11,579 bases of DNA, taken from the NCBI GenBank assembly GCA_964505535.1, contig CAZDIU010000164.1, positions 1-11,579 on the forward strand. The letters run 5' to 3'. Every line of letters starts with the position of its first letter. Position 1 is the first letter of the stretch. This document shows, in pieces, positions 6,631-11,579 of the stretch. Position numbers and translations under genes: made by a program. Origin of the DNA: JAABRU01 sp964505535 (GTDB lineage Bacteria > Desulfobacterota > Desulfobacteria > Desulfobacterales > Desulfococcaceae). Under the pieces are notes generated by a model. The model saw only the letters and a program-made list of their open reading frames with translations, did not search any database and was not told the DNA's origin.

Positions 6631-7285
6631 CAAAATTGCGGGAATGATCGTCAAGTGCCGCAAAAATATCCTTTGCCTGCACAGTTCCCCTCCGCAGAAT
6701 TTTTGGAAAACCGCTTGTCATATCTGCAACCGTTGATCCGGTTCCGCCTTTCACCACTCCTGCATCAAGTATCAGATTTGTTTTTTCCGCAATGAGCGCA
6801 TCCAGCCGGGAAATCCGGTCACATCCGCCTGTCCCGGAAATGTTCGCGCTGGTTCCGGTAATCGGCCCTCCCGCAGCTTTGGCAAGCGCTGCAGCCACAG
6901 GATGTCTGCACAAACGGACACCGATTTTTCCTGTTCCGGCTGTCAAGGCAGAGGGAAGTTCGGGTTTTGCTTCCAAAACGATGGTCAGTCCTCCGGGCCA
7001 GAAATGCTGCATAAGTCTGCGGGCTTGCGGAGGAACCGATTTCACCAGCCTGTCCAAATCTCTGAAATCTGAAATCAGCACCAGAATGGCTTTCTGATGG
7101 GATCGTCCCTTTATTTCAAAGAGTTTCCCAATGGCATCCGGATTGAACGCATCTGCTGCCAGTCCGTACAGGGAAGAGGTGGGAAATACCACCACTCCCC
7201 CTTTGCGGATGATACCGGCAGCTTCTCTGATTATCCCCTCTTCCGGAAATTCCGGGTTTATATGCCGTAGGTTCAGAAAATGCAC
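6620..7285 (-). CDS. tsaC: L-threonylcarbamoyladenylate synthase (Sua5/YciO/YrdC family)
   Basis: Makes threonylcarbamoyl-AMP from threonine, bicarbonate and ATP, the first step of t6A modification at position 37 of tRNAs reading ANN codons. The single YrdC domain fills nearly all 221 residues: PTSSLYGLAADA (35-46, corresponding to PTETVYGLG in well-studied members), KGR with K59 and R61, FWPGGLTIVL (95-104) and TSANISG (145-151, the SxN motif). There is no C-terminal Sua5 domain, so it is the short type. The start is GTG at 7285, 13 bases inside the purDE stop, with only a weak GGAA upstream, which implies coupling to purDE. MH...INPEFPEEGIIREAA is a normal beginning for the family. The SSL in place of TET in the first motif is a mild variation; a YciO-type paralogue without known activity is the alternative. 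Confidence 0.85.
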   Translation of the reverse strand: MHFLNLRHINPEFPEEGIIREAAGIIRKGGVVVFPTSSLYGLAADAFNPDAIGKLFEIKGRSHQKAILVLISDFRDLDRLVKSVPPQARRLMQHFWPGGLTIVLEAKPELPSALTAGTGKIGVRLCRHPVAAALAKAAGGPITGTSANISGTGGCDRISRLDALIAEKTNLILDAGVVKGGTGSTVADMTSGFPKILRRGTVQAKDIFAALDDHSRNFVDK

Positions 7286-9045
7286 GAGAGTTTTTCCGCT
7301 TTGCGTTCCACTTCCTTTGCCATGTCGGATTTGAACGCGGTCAGCATTTTGCCCATTTCCGGATCAGAAAGTGCCAGAATCTGCACAGCCAGAATCGCGG
7401 CATTTCTGGCTCCGGATTTTCCGATGGATACGGTCGCGACAGGAATGCCGGGGGGCATCTGCACAGTGGAAAGCAGGGAATCCAGACCCTGCAGACAGGA
7501 GGAATCAATGGGAACCCCGATAACCGGCAAAATGGTATGCGCGGCAAGAACACCGGCAAGATGTGCTGCGTGTCCCGCGCCTGCAATGATGACTTTCATG
7601 CCCCGATCTGCGGCTTCTTTGGCAAATGATGCCGCTCTTTCAGGACTGCGATGCGCAGATGCCACTGTGATTTCATGGGGAATGCCGAATTTTTTCATCA
7701 CAGCCACGGATTCCTCCATGACTTTCAGATCCGAATCACTGCCCATGACAATGCCCACCAGCGGTTTCTGCTCAAATCGTCTGAGTGCTTTTTTGCCAAT
7801 GTCTTTGCGAAAGTGGACCTCTTTCCAGGTGATTTTTTCCACAGCCTGATAGGCTTTTTTTATGGCTTTTTCCACTGTGTCGCCCAAAGCGGTGACACCC
7901 AGCACCCGGCCTCCGGAGGTGACAATGCCTTTGTCTGTCGCGGCTGTTCCCGCATGAAAAACAAACACATCTTTCATTTTGGCAGCCTGATCCAGTCCGG
8001 AAATCGGGATTCCCTTTTTATAGGAACCCGGATAACCGCCTGATGCCATGACCACGCAGACTGTGGCACGTTCATCAATATCCAGTCTGCATTCATGAAG
8101 TTTTCCATCAATGATCGCTTCCATGATGGGAACAATGTCATTTTTCATGCGCATAAGCAGAGGCTGTGCTTCGGGATCTCCGAAACGGCCATTAAATTCC
8201 AGCACCCGAATGCGATCTTTGTCTATCATGAGACCGGCATACAGAACGCCTTTGTAAGGACAGCCTTCCGCAGTCATGGCGTTTACAGTGGGAATCATGA
8301 TTTCTTTCATAATCCGGCTGTGCATGTACCGGTCAATCACAGGCGCGGGAGAATAAGCTCCCATGCCGCCGGTATTGGGGCCTTTGTCCTCATCAAACAC
8401 AGGTTTGTGATCCTGTGAAGATGGCAGCGGGAGAACGGTTTTTCCGTCCGTGAATGCCAGAAAAGAGGCTTCCTCACCGGTCAGACATTCTTCAATCACA
8501 ACGGTTTTTCCCGCGTCACCAAAGGCTTTTTCCTTCATAATCTGCTGCAAAGCGTTCAGGGCTTCCTCTTCTGTGGCGCAGACAATCACGCCCTTGCCTG
8601 CGGCCAGTCCGTCTGCCTTGACCACAATGGGCGCACCGGTTTTCCTGATGTAACTTTCAGCCTTGGTGTAAGACGTGAAAGTTTCCCCTTTTGCAGTGGG
8701 AATGCCGTATTTTTGCATCAGATTTTTTGCAAAGGATTTGCTGGATTCAATCTGCGCGGCTTTCTGAGAGGCACCGAAAATCCGAAGTCCCTCTTTTTCA
8801 AACAGATCCGTAATGCCTGCGGAAAGAGGGCCTTCGGGGCCGACCACAGTGAGATCAATTTTCTCTTTTTTGGCAAATGCCAATAATTCTTTGAGATTTT
8901 CCGCATCAATGGGTACGCATTCCGCCATTTCCGCAATGCCCCCGTTGCCGGGCGCGCAGTAAATCTTTTTCACTTTGGGACTCTGGCGGATTTTCCAGAT
9001 CAGGGCATGTTCTCTGCCCCCGCCGCCGATGACCAGTATTTTCAT
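7273..9045 (-). CDS. purD-purE: PurD-PurE fusion: GAR synthetase and N5-CAIR mutase
   Basis: Two steps of purine synthesis in one 590-aa chain. Residues 1 to about 422 are phosphoribosylamine-glycine ligase (PRA + glycine + ATP to GAR): GGGGREHAL (7-15), an ATP-grasp core with VVKADGLAAGKGV, DHKPVFDEDKGPNTGGMGAYSP and EFNGRFGDPEAQ (usually NVRFGDPETQ). From K427 a full-length PurE follows (KPLVGIVMGSDSD; SAHRSPE with H465; AGAGHAAHLAGVLAAHT; STVQMPPGIP). The GAGxAAHLxG block and SAHR fit class I PurE, which works on N5-CAIR and needs PurK, not seen here. The reading frame runs through without a stop or internal start signal, so the fusion is real in this sequence. GGAGG (9054-9058) lies 8 bases before the ATG. 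It overlaps tsaC by 13 bases. The activities are firm; class I versus class II is likely. Confidence 0.93.
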   Translation of the reverse strand: MKILVIGGGGREHALIWKIRQSPKVKKIYCAPGNGGIAEMAECVPIDAENLKELLAFAKKEKIDLTVVGPEGPLSAGITDLFEKEGLRIFGASQKAAQIESSKSFAKNLMQKYGIPTAKGETFTSYTKAESYIRKTGAPIVVKADGLAAGKGVIVCATEEEALNALQQIMKEKAFGDAGKTVVIEECLTGEEASFLAFTDGKTVLPLPSSQDHKPVFDEDKGPNTGGMGAYSPAPVIDRYMHSRIMKEIMIPTVNAMTAEGCPYKGVLYAGLMIDKDRIRVLEFNGRFGDPEAQPLLMRMKNDIVPIMEAIIDGKLHECRLDIDERATVCVVMASGGYPGSYKKGIPISGLDQAAKMKDVFVFHAGTAATDKGIVTSGGRVLGVTALGDTVEKAIKKAYQAVEKITWKEVHFRKDIGKKALRRFEQKPLVGIVMGSDSDLKVMEESVAVMKKFGIPHEITVASAHRSPERAASFAKEAADRGMKVIIAGAGHAAHLAGVLAAHTILPVIGVPIDSSCLQGLDSLLSTVQMPPGIPVATVSIGKSGARNAAILAVQILALSDPEMGKMLTAFKSDMAKEVERKAEKLSCIF

Positions 9046-9195
9046 TGTGCAAACCTCCGTTGGGGATGTCAGATTTCGGGTTTCGTTTTCATTGGGAATA
9101 TCTTAAAGGTGAAGAATCTGAAACAATCATCATTTTTTCATTATCCATTCCACTTCATCCCTGAAATCATCCGGATCATAGTTTTATAGTTTTAA
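9046..9195. other. Spacer between accessory tail and purDE
   Basis: This 150-base gap marks the junction between AT-rich accessory genes and the purine operon. It must contain the purDE promoter, but I see no good -35/-10 pair. Apart from the purDE ribosome site (9054-9058) and the short peptide-like scrap at 9130-9183, I see nothing definite. Confidence 0.4.
9130..9183 (-). pseudogene. Possible C-terminal gene scrap
   Basis: Between stops at 9184 and 9130 the minus strand reads NYDPDDFRDEVEWIMKK. It is acidic and amphipathic, looks like a natural protein end, and has no start codon. It sits in the 150-base gap between the TumE-type gene and purDE. It may be the last codons of a gene whose front has been lost, or chance. 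I do not recognise the family. Confidence 0.2.
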
Positions 9196-9600
9196 TTATC
9201 CGTTTTTATTAATAATATTTTCTTTCATCCATTGAATAAAATCAGAAAATTCCATTTCTTCAGTTAGTTCAATATCTGTTTTGTCATTAAGATGGAGATG
9301 CGGTATGTGCTTTCCTGCATACTCTCTGCCTATTTTACCATATCTGAGTCGGATTGCACGGGGATCAGGAGCATTGTCAAATCCTGCCACAACCCGATTT
9401 TCCTTCAGAATATAATACCGATATTTTCTTATTTCATCGCTGAACAGTTCTGTTACAAAAAGCTGATACAGACCGTATTTCCCCGCAATCTGCAAAATTG
9501 CCCTTTCAGGAGTAATATCTGTATGATATTCAATATCATCAAAAATGGAACGGGCGGAAATTATGACATCAGCAAAATATTGTGAAGTTTTTTTGTCCAA
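9196..9600 (-). CDS. TumE-type (DUF6516) toxin-like protein
   Basis: 134 aa. The layout matches the DUF6516/TumE group of toxin-antitoxin proteins: an N-terminal part with LYQLFVTELFSDEIRKYRYYIL, then GFDNAPDP (73-80), HIPHLHL (98-104) and a helical end EFSDFIQWMKENI. Members are small cytoplasmic proteins encoded next to an antitoxin; their target is poorly defined. The start appears to be TTG at 9600: the preceding codon is a stop, no ATG lies upstream in frame, and AAAGGA (9609-9614) is correctly spaced (8 bases). The gene overlaps the preceding antitoxin gene by 40 bases, so the two are translationally coupled. Base composition is AT-rich compared with purDE. The family call rests on motif memory, not on a search. 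Confidence 0.65.
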   Translation of the reverse strand: MDKKTSQYFADVIISARSIFDDIEYHTDITPERAILQIAGKYGLYQLFVTELFSDEIRKYRYYILKENRVVAGFDNAPDPRAIRLRYGKIGREYAGKHIPHLHLNDKTDIELTEEMEFSDFIQWMKENIINKNG

Positions 9601-9905
9601 TCATCAATTCCTTTATGACAAAACTCCCATTCAGCCAGATCAATTTCCCACATTTTGTTCACATTGTTTTCTGTATAAACAGCAAAATCTTCATCTTCTG
9701 CCATACGATGGGAAAATGATGTATAATCACAGTGGTATTTTGCTTCAAACAGCACTTCTTTTTTTCTCATTTCCGCTATTTTTGATGTAATCAAATCAAT
9801 CAGATATTTTTGCAAAGCAGTATCAACGGCTGCCTGCAAATCTTTTCCGAATGAATGCAATACTTCACTGTAGTTACTTTTTATGACTGCATTTGCCATG
9901 TCCAT
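9561..9905 (-). CDS. Antitoxin-like partner of the TumE-type protein
   Basis: 114 aa from the chosen start. Helical, charged and soluble, with no membrane segment. The body (VIKSNYSEVLHSFGKD, KKEVLFEAKYHCDYTSF, MWEIDLAEWEFCHKGIDDW) resembles antitoxins found beside small TA toxins in sulfate reducers and cyanobacteria, in which an EAKY...F block is followed by a D..EW block. The frame is open up to an ATG at 9980. I place the start at ATG 9905 because the protein-family-like part begins there (MDMANAVIKS), AGGGA (9916-9920) lies 10 bases ahead, and the nearest promoter-like sequence would start RNA almost at 9980. Starting at 9980 would add 25 residues that look like the beginning of a PIN domain. 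The stop lies 40 bases inside the TumE-type gene. Confidence 0.6.
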   Translation of the reverse strand: MDMANAVIKSNYSEVLHSFGKDLQAAVDTALQKYLIDLITSKIAEMRKKEVLFEAKYHCDYTSFSHRMAEDEDFAVYTENNVNKMWEIDLAEWEFCHKGIDDWTKKLHNILLMS

Positions 9906-9980
9906 AATTTCTGTATCCCTGATGAATTTTGCTAAAAGAGCAATGACAATATTGGTATCCAAAAAAAAATCAGAATCCAT
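9906..9980 (-). pseudogene. PIN-domain N-terminal scrap in frame with the antitoxin
   Basis: The 25 codons before the chosen antitoxin start read MDSDFFLDTNIVIALLAKF and on to EI. LDTNIVI with the first aspartate is the hallmark opening of PIN-domain (VapC-type) nucleases. The rest of a PIN domain (later acidic residues) is missing, and the text continues directly into the antitoxin. ATG at 9980 has no ribosome site. A run of nine T (minus strand; 9961-9969) interrupts the scrap and is prone to slippage. It could be translated as an N-terminal extension of the antitoxin if the upstream ATG is used. Confidence 0.45.
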
Positions 9981-9991
9981 AAAGTGATAAC

Positions 9992-10018
9992 ATTATCAAC
10001 TGGTTTGACTCCTGTCAA
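9992..10018 (-). promoter_or_regulatory. Candidate promoter/operator of the antitoxin-TumE operon
   Basis: Perfect -35 TTGACA (minus; 10013-10018) with GATAAT (9992-9997, 15-base spacer) or TAATGT (9990-9995, 17-base spacer). The -10 region lies in a small inverted repeat GATAA-CA-TTATC (9986-9997), which could be an operator. Predicted RNA starts close to 9980, favouring translation from 9905. Confidence 0.35.
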
Positions 10019-10117
10019 ATTTCTCCGAAAGTTCCGATTTTTTTATTTTCGGTCAGTTGCTTATCATAAGGGATAAGCGAAAATTGATACAGACTGATTT
10101 TGTGCATCTGTACTGAT

Positions 10118-10393
10118 TCATGTTCCTATGGTTCCTTCATATAAATCCTGCATGGAAAAACACAGATCATAATCATTCCAATCCAGCCGACCATGTGCAA
10201 TGGAAAAATCCTTAAAGAGTTTTGGATCAAAATATTTCTTTATCTCAGGATGATGTGAATTTTTTAAAAACATCTCAAAATTTACAGTCTGTTCTGCTCC
10301 GTCACTGAACCACAGGCGGATTTTGTACTGGGGAACATATTGGGCTTCTGTTACATTAACAACAGCATTGTCTGAAAGAGTCTGATGAATCAT
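10118..10393 (-). CDS. DUF2442 domain protein (TA-associated)
   Basis: 91 aa, cytoplasmic. It follows the DUF2442 pattern: V..A.YVP.YKIRLWFSDG near the start (about residues 12-32), NFEMFLKN, EIKKYFDPKLFKDFSIAHGRLDW and the end CFSMQDLYEGTIG. Such proteins are usually encoded beside a DUF4160 partner and are regarded as TA-like antitoxins. No DUF4160 gene is present here, so this copy is alone. The start ATG 10393 has no good ribosome site. It lies 26 bases after the preceding truncated antitoxin ORF (21 bases if that is read in the shifted frame), consistent with one transcript. AT-rich. Confidence 0.7.
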   Translation of the reverse strand: MIHQTLSDNAVVNVTEAQYVPQYKIRLWFSDGAEQTVNFEMFLKNSHHPEIKKYFDPKLFKDFSIAHGRLDWNDYDLCFSMQDLYEGTIGT

Positions 10394-10419
10394 AACAGAT
10401 TATCACTTCAATTTTCATG

Positions 10420-10608
10420 CTAATTTTTCCCAATTACCTGAAACCTTTGTTTTAAACCGATCAAATATGTCCTGAATTTTTTCGATTCCGAAATCAGACG
10501 ATTTTTCTTTTCCTCATCAAAATTGGCAGTCCGTTTCCATTCACCCCGCTCAACGGATTCCATCAGTTCTTTTTCTTCCTCATCCAAATAGTTGAAAGGG
10601 GCTTTCAC
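10420..10608 (-). CDS. Truncated CopG-type antitoxin with probable frameshift
   Basis: 62 aa. The first 40 residues (NYLDEEEKELMESVERGEWKR, NFDEEKKNRL) match the N-terminal part of CopG/ribbon-helix-helix antitoxins that pair with BrnT-like toxins. The DNA-binding half expected next is absent. After an A6 tract (minus strand ESKK codons) the annotated frame becomes a basic, unnatural tail (RTYLIGLKQRFQVIGKN), while the -1 frame reads IQDIFDRFKTKVSGNW and ends at a stop at 10415. A one-base loss in the A-run is therefore likely, unless slippage restores the frame. ATG overlaps the preceding stop by 4 bases (ATGA, 10605-10608). Function is likely lost or altered. Confidence 0.55.
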   Translation of the reverse strand: MKAPFNYLDEEEKELMESVERGEWKRTANFDEEKKNRLISESKKFRTYLIGLKQRFQVIGKN

Positions 10609-10790
10609 AGCTTCATCTCTTCAGACAGTTTTTTTGTGTATTTTCTGCTTGGACAGGCCGTTTTCAGAAAAATTTCGTTTTCTGATTCCACAAAAGGAAC
10701 AAGATACACATATTCATTGAAATTAACTGCATAAATTTTCTGTCCCCTGTATTTTTCCTGATTGGGATGTTCAACAATTTTCATCGTCAT
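10605..10790 (-). CDS. N-terminally truncated BrnT-like toxin
   Basis: 61 codons. EHPNQEKYRGQKIYAVNFN, YVYLVPFVESENEIFLKT and PSRKYTKK form the back half of a common small BrnT-like toxin (ribonuclease fold) that is normally about 90 aa. The usual front (W.DAKN..L..ERG.SFEE) is missing. The ORF instead begins with MTMK inside the last codons of relE, overlapping it by 20 bases; ATG 10784 is an alternative start, and neither has a ribosome site. Any translation would be by coupling to relE. It overlaps the following antitoxin ORF by 4 bases, the normal arrangement. Probably non-functional. Family name is from recall (BrnT or DUF4258-like). Confidence 0.5.
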   Translation of the reverse strand: MTMKIVEHPNQEKYRGQKIYAVNFNEYVYLVPFVESENEIFLKTACPSRKYTKKLSEEMKL

Positions 10791-11115
10791 ATTTTTTCAA
10801 TATCATGCGGATTTGTTCAGATGAAACATCGGATTGTTCATTTTTTGAATAAATCGTAATCAGAATAACATCATTATGCGTTTTCAAATAGTAAATAAAT
10901 CGGTAGCCAGATCGTTTCCCTTTGCGGATGTCTGAATTTCTGACCCGTACTTTAAAAAGGGTGTATCCTTTTGTTCCGGGAATCTGATCACCGATAAAGT
11001 TGCCTTTTTCAATTTCACTTATGACAGGCTGAATATCTGAGCGAATATGTCGGTATTTCTTTGCCAATTCACGTAAATTTCTTTTAAATTCAGGAGTAAA
11101 TCTGACAGTTACCAT
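10771..11115 (-). CDS. RelE/ParE-family toxin
   Basis: 114 aa. A typical RelE-superfamily toxin: starts VTVRFTPEFKRNLRELAKKYRHIRS, then GDQIPGTKGYTLFKVRVRNSDIRKG, a basic GYRFIYYLK strand and a C-terminal LITIYSKNEQSDVSSEQIRMIL. RelE-type toxins cleave mRNA, usually on the ribosome; ParE relatives poison gyrase. Which applies is not visible. The frame is open 20 codons further upstream (to 11175), but ATG 11115 is chosen because AGGGA (11121-11125) lies well placed before it and the homologous domain begins there. It lies 10 bases after the antitoxin stop. The last few residues run into the truncated BrnT-like sequence; the fold itself seems complete. Confidence 0.8.
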   Translation of the reverse strand: MVTVRFTPEFKRNLRELAKKYRHIRSDIQPVISEIEKGNFIGDQIPGTKGYTLFKVRVRNSDIRKGKRSGYRFIYYLKTHNDVILITIYSKNEQSDVSSEQIRMILKKYDDENC

Positions 11116-11125
11116 TGATTTTCCC

Positions 11126-11344
11126 TCAGTCTGCATCAATTCCTTTCCACAAGTCTTCCAATGGCATGGTTTCACCGGACATAGCCTCTTTCCATCCTGT
11201 CCTGAAACTGTCCTCTGCCGGTTTTAATGTCACACTTTCGCGGAAAGCACGAATAATATGTAATAAGGCTGGCAGATATTCTTCCGGTGTTGCCTTTATT
11301 TCTTTAATAAGTAAATTTTCATATGTAATAGGGTAGTTTCCCAT
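11126..11344 (-). CDS. DUF2281-like antitoxin, partner of the RelE-type toxin
   Basis: 72 aa, acidic. Its layout, an N-terminal helix (LLIKEIKATPEEYLPALLHIIRAF) and a C-terminal tail ending PLEDLWKGIDAD, is that of small antitoxins encoded just before RelE-type toxins in sulfate reducers (DUF2281-like). The helix carries the ATPEEYLPALLHII signature recalling LP..L..EVLDFI. There is no recognisable DNA-binding domain, so autoregulation may depend on a complex. ATG 11344 follows GAGG (11351-11354) by 6 bases, and a plausible promoter lies at 11366-11394. The toxin gene begins 10 bases after its stop. Confidence 0.65.
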   Translation of the reverse strand: MGNYPITYENLLIKEIKATPEEYLPALLHIIRAFRESVTLKPAEDSFRTGWKEAMSGETMPLEDLWKGIDAD

Positions 11345-11365
11345 TATATGCCTCGATAACGCCTG

Positions 11366-11394
11366 AGTATCAAATAAAAAAAATTTTATGATAA
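11366..11394 (-). promoter_or_regulatory. Candidate promoter of the RelE module
   Basis: On the minus strand TTATCA (11389-11394), a 17-base spacer and GATACT (11366-11371), each four of six to consensus, lie 22 bases before the antitoxin start. It lies between the antitoxin gene and the inverted-repeat element at 11405-11518. Confidence 0.4.
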
Positions 11395-11404
11395 ATTTTA
11401 ACTG

Positions 11405-11518
11405 TAGGAGTTATGCAGTTGAATTTTAACATATTTGATTTTTACAGATGCAAATGTTGTACAGCTCAAATCGCTTCATGCAAAATCAGACAGTTGAAAA
11501 CCAACTGCGTAACTCCTA
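11405..11518. mobile_element. MITE-like element with 17-bp inverted ends
   Basis: TAGGAGTTATGCAGTTG (11405-11421) and CAACTGCGTAACTCCTA (11502-11518) are inverted copies with a single mismatch. They bound 114 bases without an ORF. The outermost TA at each end would fit a TA target duplication, as made by IS630/Tc1-mariner elements, so this may be a non-autonomous relative (MITE). A CAGTTG/CAACTG subterminal hairpin (11491-11496 and 11502-11507) lies at the right end. It sits just upstream of the TA cluster. The parent transposase is not in the window. Confidence 0.55.
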
Positions 11519-11579
11519 TATATGTATACCGATACTTGGAACATTTTACTTGTTCCGATGAGGAAATTTTCTGCATGAA

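Noticed and set aside
7280..7849. 189-codon ORF on the plus strand
   Set aside because: Antisense to the PurE half of purD-purE; shadow frame.
10059..10078. GCTTATC/GATAAGC hairpin between TA modules
   Set aside because: No T-run follows on either strand in the right position, so not called a terminator. It could be an operator, but nothing supports this further.
10088..10112. TACAGA/TCTGTA inverted repeat after the DUF2442 gene
   Set aside because: A 6-bp stem with a 13-nt loop and a poor T-run; too weak to call a terminator.
1..11579. CRISPR arrays, prophage structural genes, rRNA
   Set aside because: I saw no regularly spaced repeats, no phage-type genes and no ribosomal RNA sequence.

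Overview
The window reads like chromosomal DNA of a sulfate-reducing Desulfobacterota bacterium (Desulfobacteraceae/Desulfonema-like). This is an inference from protein style and gene context; no search was possible. A housekeeping part (about 1-9050) carries envelope, purine and tRNA-modification genes. It is followed by a visibly A+T-richer accessory tail (about 9100-11579) made of toxin-antitoxin (TA) genes and a MITE-like element.

Layout. 1-76: a doublet of GC-rich hairpins (REP-like). 152-898 (+): a ribonuclease HI with an unusual N-terminal extension, ending in a hairpin shared with a convergent small membrane-protein gene (953-1228, -). 1229-2055: mostly non-coding, with one plausible small ORF, an 11-codon ORF with an ideal ribosome binding site, and a promoter-plus-terminator pair that could bound a small RNA. 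2056-6377 (+): a two-gene translationally coupled operon, plsB (glycerol-3-phosphate acyltransferase) followed by a single-chain fusion of a MurU-like nucleotidyltransferase and an AmgK-like sugar kinase (cell-wall sugar recycling). 6378-9045 (-): purD fused in frame to purE, overlapped by tsaC, then tRNA-Leu(CAA) with its own near-consensus promoter whose -35 box lies in the last codons of tsaC. The tRNA terminator is shared with the convergent plsB operon.

The accessory tail (all genes on -) is read in the order of transcription. A DUF2281-like antitoxin and RelE/ParE toxin pair looks intact. An N-terminally truncated BrnT-like toxin overlaps the end of relE and is followed by a truncated CopG-type antitoxin with a probable frameshift. 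Then come a lone DUF2442 protein, and an antitoxin whose reading frame is preceded by a PIN-domain scrap and which overlaps by 40 bases a TumE-type (DUF6516) toxin. Modules are joined end to end by overlaps and truncations, giving a TA mosaic. The tail begins next to a 114-bp element with 17-bp inverted ends flanked by TA, resembling an IS630/Tc1-type MITE.

The points most worth a second look are the TA mosaic with its two junctions, the MurU-AmgK fusion coupled to plsB, the PurD-PurE fusion, and the small elements at 1570-1980. No wholly new defence or biosynthetic system could be demonstrated from the sequence alone.
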